IMG/VR virus record: IMGVR_UViG_3300049216_000585
Location: 1 to 29,059 of that record
Source: a virus
Reading direction: 5' to 3' (one strand)
Length of the DNA: 29,059 nt
The translations under genes and the position numbers were made by a program. Numbering within the stretch: position 1 is the first letter of the stretch; every line of letters begins with the position of its first letter. The notes under the pieces are model-generated. The model saw only the letters and a list, made by a program, of their open reading frames with translations, was not told where the DNA came from and did no database searches. Shown piece by piece: positions 6,396 to 14,988 of the stretch.

Positions 6396-7754
6396 ATGGG
6401 AATCAGCAATTTTCCGCTTGCGCTCCAGCCGCTCATTCAAGAGGGCTATCTGGAACGTGAGTTTGAGACGGCGCTACGCTCGCGTCTCGGCTATCGTGCG
6501 ATCGCTGACCGCGAAGTGTTTTCGATCGGCATTGGTGAGACGCTCACCAAAACCCGCCCCGGTCTGAAACCGAGCGTCACCACGCCGCTCAATGCCGCAA
6601 CCAACACCAATCTTGATAACGGGCTTACGCCCACTTATGAATCTGTCGAGCAATACACAATTGCTATTAATCAGTATGCTGCGACGACCGACCTCAACAC
6701 TGTCACCAGCCGTGTCGGTATCGTGGGGCAGTTTATGCTCAATGCGTCGATCAACGGTGAGCAGGCAGCCCGTAGCTTAGATGAGATTGCGCGCAACGCG
6801 CTATTTGCCGCTTATTTCGGCGGCAACACCCGCGTGACGGTCACACTTACCGCCACAGCACCGTCGATTTCGGTAGACGACATCAGAGGTTTTCAGTTCG
6901 TCCCAGGTTATGGTGGTCTTGGTACTATTGCCAACGGCTCGCTGTCGCCGACGATGGTAGCGGTTTCGCCCAGTTCGCCGCTCACCGTTACTGTCGGATC
7001 CAACGCCTATAGTCTTATAGGTGTTGCCGCTGACACCAACAATGTCTCGACAGCACCTGGCGGCATCTCGGGGAGTTTGACGTTCGCGACCGATGTGGCT
7101 GTGTCTGATGGCTACGCAGGCACACCAGTTCAGGCCAGTAATGCCAGCGTTATTGTTCGCCCCAATGGGCGCAGCAATACCTCCATTCTGCAGTCGACCG
7201 ATACACTGGCTATGTCGAACTTGCTCGACGCAGTCGCTAAACTGCGGCAGAACTCGGTTCCGGACATCGATGGCGTCTATAACTGCTACCTTGACCCGGT
7301 ATCAGCTCGGCAACTGTTTTCCGACCCTGACTTCAAACAATTGTTCCAAGGTGCGACCTCTGCCAATTCTGTCTTTCGTCAGGGCATGACAAATGACTTC
7401 CTTGGTCTACGCTTTATGCCGACGACAGAAGCTTATGTTCAGCCACATCCTTCTATCACCAATCTCAATGTTCGCCGACCGATCATCTGCGGACAAGGTG
7501 CACTGATTGAGGGCGACTATGAGGGCATGGCCACAAGTGCGGTGGCGCCGACCGATAGCATCGTCAGCATGGTTGATGGTATTGCTATGGTCACCCGCGA
7601 GCCGCTAGATCGCTTGCAGCAGATCATTGCACAGTCGTGGTATTGGATTGGTGGTTTCTGTGTGCCCACCGATATCAACACAAGCACGACCACTATTCCG
7701 ACTGCGACCAACGCCGCTTACAAGCGGGCTGTTATGATTGAGCACGTCGGATAG
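6396..7754 (+). CDS. Major capsid protein
   Basis: This 452-residue coat protein starts 150 bases after the scaffold gene behind a structured leader. The N-terminal segment (PLIQEGYLEREFETALRSRL, then REVFSIGIGETLTKTR) leads into strands typical of HK97-fold coats. Residues about 145-245 are a Thr/Ser/Gly-rich region that looks like an inserted surface domain. The fold resumes with LSNLL-like helices around NLLDAVAKLRQN and a DPVSARQLFSDPDFKQLF segment. The C-terminal half (LGLRFMPTTEAYVQ, MVTREPLDRLQQIIAQSWYW) is characteristic of coat proteins in this terminase/portal group. No N-terminal delta domain or cleavage site is evident, matching the absence of a protease gene. The call is based on position, length and overall pattern. 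Confidence 0.85.
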   Translation: MGISNFPLALQPLIQEGYLEREFETALRSRLGYRAIADREVFSIGIGETLTKTRPGLKPSVTTPLNAATNTNLDNGLTPTYESVEQYTIAINQYAATTDLNTVTSRVGIVGQFMLNASINGEQAARSLDEIARNALFAAYFGGNTRVTVTLTATAPSISVDDIRGFQFVPGYGGLGTIANGSLSPTMVAVSPSSPLTVTVGSNAYSLIGVAADTNNVSTAPGGISGSLTFATDVAVSDGYAGTPVQASNASVIVRPNGRSNTSILQSTDTLAMSNLLDAVAKLRQNSVPDIDGVYNCYLDPVSARQLFSDPDFKQLFQGATSANSVFRQGMTNDFLGLRFMPTTEAYVQPHPSITNLNVRRPIICGQGALIEGDYEGMATSAVAPTDSIVSMVDGIAMVTREPLDRLQQIIAQSWYWIGGFCVPTDINTSTTTIPTATNAAYKRAVMIEHVG

Positions 7755-7766
7755 ACGGAGGAAGTC

Positions 7767-7985
7767 GTGTCAAAAAAAGCCGGCACGAAGCCGACATTGC
7801 GCGAAAAAATTCGCGCTGTGATGCCAGGGCGCACAGGGTTATATTTCTTCGTGGCCGGCGAAAATTTCTCGATTTATTGGCAAGGTTGCACGCTGTACTA
7901 TTTAGCGGGCGGCCGGTACTCTGTCGAGAGCGGCTTACGAGCAGCGATCTTGGCGACGGACCGTGCTGTCAGGTGGGAGCCATAA
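7767..7985 (+). CDS. Small hypothetical protein after the capsid gene
   Basis: This 72-residue protein starts with GTG at 7767, preceded by a clear ribosome-binding site (GACGGAGGAAGTC) 12 bases after the capsid stop. It has a basic N-terminus (SKKAGTKPTLREKIRAVMPGR) and an aromatic middle (YFFVAGENFSIYWQGCTLYYLAGG). I do not recognise the family. Its position directly after the major capsid gene suggests a virion or capsid-associated role such as decoration or head completion, but this is only positional. Confidence 0.65.
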   Translation: MSKKAGTKPTLREKIRAVMPGRTGLYFFVAGENFSIYWQGCTLYYLAGGRYSVESGLRAAILATDRAVRWEP

Positions 7986-7986
7986 C

Positions 7987-8031
7987 ATGCCATTAACACC
8001 AATCGCTGAGTCAGCACAGGTTTCGGTGTGA
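7987..8031 (+). CDS. Possible 14-residue leader peptide
   Basis: ATG at 7987 opens a 14-codon frame (MPLTPIAESAQVSV) ending in TGA at 8029-8031, just before the next gene's ATG at 8033. An AGGTGGGAG ribosome-binding site lies about 9 bases upstream, stronger than anything in front of the 8033 gene. It may serve as a coupling peptide that delivers ribosomes to the next start. It could also be chance. Confidence 0.3.
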   Translation: MPLTPIAESAQVSV

Positions 8032-8032
8032 T

Positions 8033-8344
8033 ATGAGCACAGGAAGTCTGCAGCCATTCCAACTTTCTGGAAGTGTCACTATTGCCACCAATAGCACCTC
8101 CAGCACGAGCGCTATACTCCCCTCTATTGGTGATGTGCTTGTTGTGAGTAACCTCAACAACGCACCGGCTTTCGTCGCTATCGGACAACACGCGGTTATC
8201 GGCGGTGCCAGCAGCCTCGTGGTCTTGCCGATGCAAAAGCGGGTGCTGAACACCAACGCTTTCGTTTCAATGGTCAGTGCTATCCTGACCGCCGGTAGCG
8301 GGAGCGTTGTCTTTGAGGTTGGTGTAGGAACGGTCTTCTCATGA
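8033..8344 (+). CDS. Small putative virion protein (beta-rich)
   Basis: This 103-residue protein is rich in Ser, Val and Thr and predicted to be all-beta: LSGSVTIATNSTSSTSAILP, DVLVVSNLNNAPAFVAIGQH, LVVLPMQKRVLNTNAFVSMV. The pattern resembles small head-decoration or fibre-base proteins encoded after the coat gene. Its own ribosome-binding site is weak, and a 14-codon frame stops two bases before it, so translation may be coupled. Its TGA overlaps the ATG of the repeat protein (ATGA at 8341-8344), implying co-translation and perhaps joint assembly with that protein. No specific family was recognised. Confidence 0.62.
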   Translation: MSTGSLQPFQLSGSVTIATNSTSSTSAILPSIGDVLVVSNLNNAPAFVAIGQHAVIGGASSLVVLPMQKRVLNTNAFVSMVSAILTAGSGSVVFEVGVGTVFS

Positions 8345-9588
8345 CGGCCGTGCCCGACAATGTGACCGTTCTTCCGGACGGCTCAACAGTCCCGGTGGTT
8401 GCTATTGCCGGGACTGTTGCTCTCTCTACGGCGGTTTCGGTTAGCAACTTTCCCACCACGCAGGCCGTATCTGGCACTGTGACGCTCGCAAACCCCGGTA
8501 CAGTCAATGGGGGAATATCGAGCGACGTCACGGTCACGAATTTCCCGACCTTGCAGGGTGTTTATGGCACGATTGCGATAAGCAATCTGCCGGCGACACA
8601 AGAGGTGGCCGGCACAGTCGGTGTCGTGCTGCCGTCGCTGGTCGCGGGTAGCGCGAGCATCGGCAATGTTGGAATTCTCGGCGGCATCACGATAGCAAAC
8701 CTACTGCCCGTACAGCCGGTTTCGGGCACTGTCGGCGTTATCTTGCCTGCTTTGCCCGCGGGTTCAAACAGCATTGGGCAGGTCGGTATTATCGGCACAC
8801 CCAATGTGTCGGTGGCGAACCTACCGGGAACGCAGGTGATCGCTGGCACAGTCACGGTTGCTAATCCCGGCACAACCGGAAGTAGTACCGTAACCGTTGC
8901 CAATCTACCAAATATCCAGACTGTGTCGGGCACCGTGGCGCTCAGCGGAACGCCAACGGTTTCCGGGTCTGTGGCTATCAGCAATCTGCCGACAACCCAG
9001 GCGGTTAGCGGGACTGTTGGTATCACCGGAACGCCCAGCGTATCGGTGATCAATTTACCCGGCACGCAAGTGATTGCGGGCACCGTGACAGTTGCCAACC
9101 CCGGAACGGCATTCAGCGCGGTTTCGGTCACGAACTTCCCAAACACGCAGACTGTGACGGGCACTGTTGCCCTCGGGGGGACGTCAGCGGTTTCTGGGTT
9201 TGTTTCGGTCAGCAATCTACCGGGTACCCAGGCGGTTGTCGGCACTGTTGCGGTCACCGGGGTGGTCACCACCCTGCCGTATGGCAGCACGCCCGTTGAC
9301 CAATCGGCCAATGCGGCAGCCATTCCCATCACTGGCTACGTCCTCCTCGCCACACTGGCAGCCACAGCAGGGCGTGCTGAGTGCGAGTGCCAGAACCAAG
9401 ACGTTTCCACTGTGCAATTGGTGCTCGATGACGGAAGCGGCACCGCGGGCAGCGTATCGAGCATTATGTTGGCGCCGGCTGCCGGAACGGGGCAACAGGG
9501 TGGCTCCTGGGTCAGTCAGGCATTTAAGGGGAGAGCCCGCGTCTACGCGCCAAACCCGGGCCTGCGTGTGATGCTGAGGGGGTGCTAA
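8341..9588 (+). CDS. Repetitive NLP/GTV virion protein (putative head or tail fibre)
   Basis: Most of this 415-residue protein (about residues 28-310) consists of ten degenerate repeats with the core V-x-N-[FL]-P-x-x-Q-x-V-x-G-T-V, spaced about 22-40 residues apart. A roughly 105-residue non-repetitive C-terminal domain follows, containing AECECQNQDVSTVQLVLDDG and ending in RVYAPNPGLRVMLRGC. Regular alternation of Val, Gly and Thr suggests a beta-solenoid or trimeric fibre shaft. Similar repeats occur in other phage virion proteins, usually without assigned function. The position between coat and neck genes favours a capsid fibre or decoration; a tail appendage is the alternative. It is coupled to its neighbours through ATGA at its start and a 3-base gap after its stop. 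Confidence 0.7.
   Translation: MTAVPDNVTVLPDGSTVPVVAIAGTVALSTAVSVSNFPTTQAVSGTVTLANPGTVNGGISSDVTVTNFPTLQGVYGTIAISNLPATQEVAGTVGVVLPSLVAGSASIGNVGILGGITIANLLPVQPVSGTVGVILPALPAGSNSIGQVGIIGTPNVSVANLPGTQVIAGTVTVANPGTTGSSTVTVANLPNIQTVSGTVALSGTPTVSGSVAISNLPTTQAVSGTVGITGTPSVSVINLPGTQVIAGTVTVANPGTAFSAVSVTNFPNTQTVTGTVALGGTSAVSGFVSVSNLPGTQAVVGTVAVTGVVTTLPYGSTPVDQSANAAAIPITGYVLLATLAATAGRAECECQNQDVSTVQLVLDDGSGTAGSVSSIMLAPAAGTGQQGGSWVSQAFKGRARVYAPNPGLRVMLRGC
8421..9265 (+). repeat. Tandem coding repeats (ten NLP/GTV units)
   Basis: DNA encoding the ten repeat units is degenerate. Two 27-codon units (8794-8874 and 9028-9108) encode nearly identical protein but differ at 17 synonymous and only 2 non-synonymous codons by my count. 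The protein pattern is therefore maintained while the DNA has diverged. Confidence 0.7.
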
Positions 9589-9591
9589 ACA

Positions 9592-12500
9592 ATGGCTGCA
9601 TCGTTTCCACCTTATGCGATCACGAATCACGCTACAGTCACCACACTAACTGCCACAGACACGCTCGGTGCCACGCATGGCGGGGCTGATGTGCAGATCA
9701 GCGTCAAAAACCTGGAAACATCGCTGAATAGTATCTACAGCGGCGTTATTACCATCATCGGGCAGCCGGCCGCTAACCAGATATTCCAGCGCGACACAAC
9801 CAGCGCCGGCAACTTCGGGCTCGGTGCCACGAGTGGCGTAGCGGGCTTGGGCCAGGTCTCGTTCACGCTCAATCTGACCGTGCCAGCCGTAGTGTTGCAA
9901 TACCGGCTTTACGCCGCGCCCGGCACGCCCAACGCTGGAGCTATGCTCCAGGATTGGACGACACTTGCGAGCAACGTCAACCCGAACGCGACCACGTTCA
10001 CACCTTCTGTCAGCGCGTCTCTGAACTGGTATGTGATGGCGTTTCGTGCCAACTATGACAACGCGAGCCTCGTCACTTCGGGCAATCCGTTCGCGGTTGG
10101 AGAGCTTGTGGCCTTCAGCGGGCAGTCGCTCGCAGTCTGCATGGTCTCGACGCTGTGCAGCGGGGATCAGGCCACCATCGCCAGCCTGGCGTCATCCATT
10201 GCTCAACCCGTTATATCCGGTGTCACATACATCAACGGCATCAACCCATTTTGTTCTATCCTCGCCGCGTGGAATGCTTCGAATGGGGGCAATTCCAGCG
10301 GCACGCTGGCGGTCAACAGCTACAACTCGACCGCACCGGCCACACAAAGCGTCAATTGGAACAGCACGACAACGGCGCCTGGCACCACATGGCAGCTACC
10401 GAACTCAGCGGCGGGCGGCTACAGCCTAGCCTCTACCAACTTGGCAGGGTGCAACTCGACGTTCGCGGTACAATTCCTGAACCGCCTCATAAAATATTGG
10501 GGCGTGCCGTGCGGTTTGGTGGGGTATGCTGTCGGCAGCACGTCACTCAATACCTGGCAGCCCGGCTTTACCTATTACAGCAACACCAACGTGCCGAACT
10601 GCACCAACTATGCGGCGCTGGAAGCCCTTCTCGCGCTCGGGGGTGGGAAGTTTCGCTGTATGCTTTGGATGCAGGGGCACAACGACGCGACCGGGAATAG
10701 CACCGTCTACACGCAGACGGCCTACAATTCGGCTGTCTACACCTCGATTGCTACTCAGGGCTTGGCGCCGCTCTTCGCAGCCCTGCGCCTGGCCAACACC
10801 TATCCATCGGCCCTATCGCAGATGGCATTGGTGCTGAGCAGCATCCCCAACTACACGAGCCAAGGGGGCGCCACGAACCCAACATATACGCCGAACGCAG
10901 TTGGATTTGTGCGCCAGGCATACGAAACATACGCCGCATCGGTTGGCGCCCCCTACGTCGATGCCCACGATATCACCATGTATGTCAGCGGAGGGCAGAT
11001 CGGCTTGCACCCCTCGCAGGCCGGATGCATCACCATGGCGGACCATTTCTTCCGGGCCTACATGGCGGCATGCACCACACAAAGCACGGCTCTGGGAGAC
11101 GGTGGCCCTAAGATCACAGCAGCGAGTAGGGCGTTCAACAGCAACTACATCGGCCTGACAGTTTCGAACCCAAATGGCGGCACCACACTCACCAGTGTAG
11201 GCACCATCGCCTCTCTGTTTGCTGTATACCAGTCCGGCACCATAGCAGCCACCTATGCGAACCCAGGTGGCACAACGATAGCCAACCAAGCCAGTGGCGG
11301 GTATGCCGTCAACAGCGCCACTATCGCCAGCCCAGGGTCGATAATCCTCAATGTGGCCGGTACATTCACCGACGGCACGAACCCGGTTGCCCTCGATGTG
11401 TGGTTCGAGCGGCCCTTCGATGGCACGACAGACTTGGCGGCGGCAATCTACGACAACGTGACGTCGGATGGGTTGCCGAACGGACGCCTCATGATGGCTG
11501 GTCCGCTTCCTATCACCGCGCCTGCGCCCACGCTGACGCTGACCGTGGCAAATTTCAGTCAGTCCAGCTACAACCCCGGCACCGCCGTATCAGTCAGCGG
11601 GACCTACATCAACGGGACGCCGAGTGGGTTTACCTACTATTTCACATCCTCAGGTGGTAATACGACTGTCACCTCTGTCGGTTCTTACACAGAAAGCGCG
11701 GGAAGCTATTCGTTTACTGCGACGGCGCCAGGGGCTACGGGTAATTACACGTTGACCGTCACGGCGGCAGGCACGTCCGCTTCCGCGACGACGGCCAACA
11801 CGATGTCGGTTTTATCTAACAGCATCGCCGTTAACACGATTGCCACACAGACCATCGCCGCAGCAGGCACCGTTACCAGTGCCGCCACGATCACCGGCAC
11901 ATGGAGCGGTTATGCTCCGACCACTTTGGATTATCAAACCGACGATCTTACTTGGCCTGTGGCTTCGTCTCCAGTCATCACCAACAGCGGCACCACCGGC
12001 ACATATTCGTTCGTGCTGCCGAGCGGGTTCTACGCGGGCGAGTATGCAGTTAGTGTCAAAGACCAGAGCACAGGCGCGCTTGGCAGCAGCAACGCGTTCG
12101 CAGTGGTCAACACCGGCACAACAGCCGGCACCAACGTGCCGCTCCCCACGCTCAGCACATCAAGCTGGGCGCCTGTGTTGCACTTCGATGCGTCGAATGC
12201 AGCGGGACAGTTTTTTCAAGGAACGTCTTCTAGCTCGCCCCAAGCAATCAACGGCTCGAAAGTAGGGTTTTTCCAAGATGCCTACGGGAATCAATACAGC
12301 CAAAGTGCCGCAAGCCAACAGCCCCAGTATGTCGTTAATGCCAAAAACGGAATGCCAGGACTACTTTTTACCAGTTCAAATTTTCAATTCCTTGGTGCCG
12401 TCAGCAACACACTTGCTAGTGCTCTCTACGCAAACGGGAATAACGGCTTCGGCATTTTGCTTGTCTGCACTTTTCGGTCAGGCGTCTATGCGCCGACTGG

Positions 12501-12987
12501 TGGAATTAGCCAAGGCAACGTAGTGCCGCTTTCGTGGGGCAACAGTGGCGTATCCATCAACGCACATCTCGACCCGCTATTCGTGGCTGGAACGACGATG
12601 ATTTTTACCTATGGGGGAGGCCCATACCAAAATTTCAACATGGCGGGATCATCTGGTTTGGCGCTAAACAACCTAAACAAATGGGTGGCGAGAAACAACA
12701 TATATTCTACAGGTACTTATGGAGATTATATACATTGGGATAATGGTGGGTCGATTTACTCAGAAAATGGTCCTTACACAATCCCGACCTCGCAATTCAC
12801 ATCGTCGTATAACTACAGTATGATAGGAGCTTCGCTGGACACCGGCGTCGGCGCTTACGGTTCGCCGAACCCTTGCAACTTCCCGTTTGACGGCTGGATA
12901 CACGAGATTCTGGTTTACACGCAGCCGATCACCAGCGCGGACAGCACGGCGCTGATCACATACGCAACGAACAAGTGGGGGAACTGA
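9592..12987 (+). CDS. Large virion protein with SGNH/GDSL esterase, Ig-like and lectin-like domains
   Basis: This 1131-residue protein has a GAGGGGG ribosome-binding site. Domains in order are an N-terminal attachment region (1-165) and an SGNH-hydrolase domain (about 170-495). The hydrolase resembles sialate/carbohydrate O-acetylesterases, with block I FSGQSLAV (Ser179), GYAVGSTSLNTW (311-322), block III MLWMQGHND (357-365) and block V GLHPSQAG (His473). The Asp normally three residues before the His is Ile470, so the acid may be elsewhere or dispensable. Residues about 510-850 are Thr/Ser-rich Ig-like beta domains (TLTLTVANFSQSSYNPGTAV). Residues about 858-1131 look like a concanavalin-A/LamG-type lectin domain (PVLHFDASNAAGQFFQG through FPFDGWIHEILVYTQ). 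It probably binds and deacetylates host surface polysaccharide. The virion location (head fibre or tail) is inferred. Confidence 0.75.
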   Translation: MAASFPPYAITNHATVTTLTATDTLGATHGGADVQISVKNLETSLNSIYSGVITIIGQPAANQIFQRDTTSAGNFGLGATSGVAGLGQVSFTLNLTVPAVVLQYRLYAAPGTPNAGAMLQDWTTLASNVNPNATTFTPSVSASLNWYVMAFRANYDNASLVTSGNPFAVGELVAFSGQSLAVCMVSTLCSGDQATIASLASSIAQPVISGVTYINGINPFCSILAAWNASNGGNSSGTLAVNSYNSTAPATQSVNWNSTTTAPGTTWQLPNSAAGGYSLASTNLAGCNSTFAVQFLNRLIKYWGVPCGLVGYAVGSTSLNTWQPGFTYYSNTNVPNCTNYAALEALLALGGGKFRCMLWMQGHNDATGNSTVYTQTAYNSAVYTSIATQGLAPLFAALRLANTYPSALSQMALVLSSIPNYTSQGGATNPTYTPNAVGFVRQAYETYAASVGAPYVDAHDITMYVSGGQIGLHPSQAGCITMADHFFRAYMAACTTQSTALGDGGPKITAASRAFNSNYIGLTVSNPNGGTTLTSVGTIASLFAVYQSGTIAATYANPGGTTIANQASGGYAVNSATIASPGSIILNVAGTFTDGTNPVALDVWFERPFDGTTDLAAAIYDNVTSDGLPNGRLMMAGPLPITAPAPTLTLTVANFSQSSYNPGTAVSVSGTYINGTPSGFTYYFTSSGGNTTVTSVGSYTESAGSYSFTATAPGATGNYTLTVTAAGTSASATTANTMSVLSNSIAVNTIATQTIAAAGTVTSAATITGTWSGYAPTTLDYQTDDLTWPVASSPVITNSGTTGTYSFVLPSGFYAGEYAVSVKDQSTGALGSSNAFAVVNTGTTAGTNVPLPTLSTSSWAPVLHFDASNAAGQFFQGTSSSSPQAINGSKVGFFQDAYGNQYSQSAASQQPQYVVNAKNGMPGLLFTSSNFQFLGAVSNTLASALYANGNNGFGILLVCTFRSGVYAPTGGISQGNVVPLSWGNSGVSINAHLDPLFVAGTTMIFTYGGGPYQNFNMAGSSGLALNNLNKWVARNNIYSTGTYGDYIHWDNGGSIYSENGPYTIPTSQFTSSYNYSMIGASLDTGVGAYGSPNPCNFPFDGWIHEILVYTQPITSADSTALITYATNKWGN

Positions 12988-13379
12988 TGAGTGGATCGGC
13001 GACACCGTTGGCAGATGCGGATAGAGTAGACACAAGGCGTTTCTGTGGGTACCCCGCATTTGGCGCCGAACCCGGTGGGTTCACAGGTTGGCGGTTCTTT
13101 CAAGCTTACGGTTTACTTGAATTCCGTATGAACAACCTCACTGCAAGCGAAGTGGCCGTCGTTCAAAACTACCTCACGACACTTCGTCTACTTGAGAGCG
13201 GGGTACCTGCATCTGCCAGCAATTTAGACACAGACCGTGCAGCCGTTTGGACGCATAATGCTGACGAGGTGAAGGACAGGACGTTATTGTTCGATGACTG
13301 GCGCCGGAGGCTCTGCACTTTCCTCGGCGTGCCATTCGGACCGGGCTTTTCCGCAGGCACGATTCGGGTGATCGTCTGA
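12987..13379 (+). CDS. Putative head-tail connector / neck protein
   Basis: This 130-residue protein starts at ATG 12987, overlapping the previous stop (TGATG), with GTGGGGG upstream. A GTG four codons earlier is less likely. Sequence highlights are RRFCGYPAFGAEPGGFTGWRFF, split by a turn, then AYGLLEFRMNNLTASEVAVV and DWRRRLCTFLGVPFGPG. The pattern of a short alpha/beta protein located between capsid and tail genes, followed by two further coupled proteins, fits a head-completion or adaptor protein. I do not recognise a named family. Confidence 0.6.
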   Translation: MSGSATPLADADRVDTRRFCGYPAFGAEPGGFTGWRFFQAYGLLEFRMNNLTASEVAVVQNYLTTLRLLESGVPASASNLDTDRAAVWTHNADEVKDRTLLFDDWRRRLCTFLGVPFGPGFSAGTIRVIV

Positions 13380-14029
13380 TGGCGAACCTGCAGAGCATTC
13401 AGGCTAAATGCAATTACGGCGCCGGGATCGCAGCGCGTATCGTTGGCGAAGCCGTCACACAATTTCGCGCAAATAATCCCATGGCGCCGCTTGATGGTTC
13501 GGGTTTCACCAGCGTGTTTAATGCTGCATTCGATGCCGACCCACTCTTGACGATGACGAAACCTGCGCTTGTCGGGCGGTGCTTATTTTACCTGATCGCC
13601 AACGCGTCAAATCTAGAGGTTGGTGATTATCTCGTTGGTCCAGAGGGGCAGTTCTTTGTCGCCTCGCTTGAACCGCTCCGCCCTCCCGTCGTAATACGTG
13701 CGAACGCTGTCCTGTCGCTGTCGCGCCCGGAAGATGCACTGCAGGCGGGCTTGGGTCCACCAGGTGGAGATAGCGTTGCGAGCGAGACGACGCTGTTTGC
13801 TGGCTGGCCCGGCTCAGTTCTGATCGCTGGCAAATCCGGACAGGGAGATGTCGACCTTCCAGGGGATGTGGGCATGGCGGGTTGGCAGATCTTGCTCCCT
13901 TACCTGTTTGGAATTGATATTCGTGGTTCGGACATCCTTACCGATCAAGCCGGCCTGCGCCACTTGGTGGTCGGCGCCGAGTTAAGCCCAATGGGTTGGC
14001 GCATTGATGCCACGCAGGAAGCAGCCTAA
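13379..14029 (+). CDS. Putative neck / head-closure protein
   Basis: This 216-residue protein is coupled to the previous gene by TGATG. An N-terminal helical segment (SIQAKCNYGAGIAARIVGEA) precedes a core with DYLVGPEGQFFVASLEPLRP, which resembles the beta-barrel of head-closure or minor tail proteins that read a position and return a value. The C-terminal half includes AGWPGSVLIAGKSGQGDVDLPGD, split by a turn, and GWQILLPYLFGIDIRGSD, followed by LRHLVVGAELSPMGWRI, as in stopper-type proteins. It sits second in the three-gene neck block. The precise role (stopper or tail-joining) cannot be settled here. Confidence 0.58.
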   Translation: MANLQSIQAKCNYGAGIAARIVGEAVTQFRANNPMAPLDGSGFTSVFNAAFDADPLLTMTKPALVGRCLFYLIANASNLEVGDYLVGPEGQFFVASLEPLRPPVVIRANAVLSLSRPEDALQAGLGPPGGDSVASETTLFAGWPGSVLIAGKSGQGDVDLPGDVGMAGWQILLPYLFGIDIRGSDILTDQAGLRHLVVGAELSPMGWRIDATQEAA

Positions 14030-14988
14030 TGGCGGATATCGCCGATGTCTTGAACGCATTGGCAGCTTTAGTAGCGGCGGCTTTGTACCCTGACGGTGCT
14101 TTCGACGCGCAAGCACATCCCCTCGCATCGACTGCCGGGCCGATCGTGAAAATTATGCGTGGGACACCTTTCGCGAAGCAGTTGGACGAAGACTTACGAG
14201 CTGGAATTGTCAATGTTACCGTGAATGAGCGCTCAGACCTTGGTCGAACGACGACGCGCTTTTTGCTTGATTGGTCGACAACGTCTATCCAGCCCAGCAC
14301 ACTAAAAGCAACAATCGCTCAGAATAGCGTTACATTCACTGGCTCCGTCACGACTGGCCAAGGAATTATGCTGCTTGTCGACGGCCAGCCTTATGCCTAT
14401 CAATGTCAGGTTGGCGATACTTTATCGTCGGTCGCATCAGCTCTCGTAGGCCTGATTTCACTCGACAAGCCCGTAGCGTCGCAAGCTGAGGTGCTGAGCA
14501 TTCCGAATGCTCGCAAGATCACGATACGCGAAGTCACGACCGGAACGTCCATCCGCCCAGTACGCCAACAGACCGCTGCTCTAATGGTCAAAGTCTATGC
14601 GCCCAGCTTCTCGATAAGGGACGCCGTTGGCGGCGCTGTAGACGCAGTCCTTGCAACGATCACGCGCTTAGCGTTAGAGGACGGGAGCGTCGCGATGCTG
14701 CGTTACTCAGGCACGAGCTATGATGATCGCCCACAAAAAGCCCTGACATTCACGAGAACTCTGCTCTATCAAGCGGAGTACTCAACCACGCAAACGCGTG
14801 TTGATACGACGATTGGTGTGGTCGAAGCTGTTATAAGCCCACACGCCATCGGTGGCGGACCAGGTCCTGTGTTTATCGCAACGGATGACGGGGCGGTGAC
14901 TGAACCGCTGCCCTCTGATCTGAATGTACTTGTGCAGGATGGTGGGGTTTTGGTGGATGCGTATGGTGACCCGGAGGTAGAATTGTGA
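14029..14988 (+). CDS. Putative tail completion / tail terminator protein with inserted domain
   Basis: This 319-residue protein is coupled by TAATG. The first 85 residues (MADIADVLNALAALVAAALY, then IVKIMRGTPFAKQLDEDL) and the last part (RDAVGGAVDAVLATITRLAL, RYSGTSYDDRPQKALTFTRT, YQAEYSTTQTR) form a tail-completion fold that is seen before sheath genes in Acetobacteraceae and related prophages. A middle insert of about 100 residues (90-190) has VTFTGSVTTGQGIMLLVDGQ and a GDTLSSVASALVGLI motif. That GDT-x(3)-VA motif recurs in phage tail proteins. It probably caps the tail tube and contacts the neck. Recognition is from family memory and position. Confidence 0.6.
   Translation: MADIADVLNALAALVAAALYPDGAFDAQAHPLASTAGPIVKIMRGTPFAKQLDEDLRAGIVNVTVNERSDLGRTTTRFLLDWSTTSIQPSTLKATIAQNSVTFTGSVTTGQGIMLLVDGQPYAYQCQVGDTLSSVASALVGLISLDKPVASQAEVLSIPNARKITIREVTTGTSIRPVRQQTAALMVKVYAPSFSIRDAVGGAVDAVLATITRLALEDGSVAMLRYSGTSYDDRPQKALTFTRTLLYQAEYSTTQTRVDTTIGVVEAVISPHAIGGGPGPVFIATDDGAVTEPLPSDLNVLVQDGGVLVDAYGDPEVEL

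Noticed and set aside
8562-9332. 256-codon antisense frame opposite the repeat protein
   Set aside because: It is the mirror of the repetitive plus-strand gene, showing the same periodicity, and has no ribosome-binding site or family resemblance.
10155-10700. 181-codon plus-strand frame inside the esterase gene
   Set aside because: Low-complexity His/Gln/Arg-rich product typical of an out-of-frame translation of GC-rich coding DNA; unlike the methyltransferase overlap it has no recognisable motifs.
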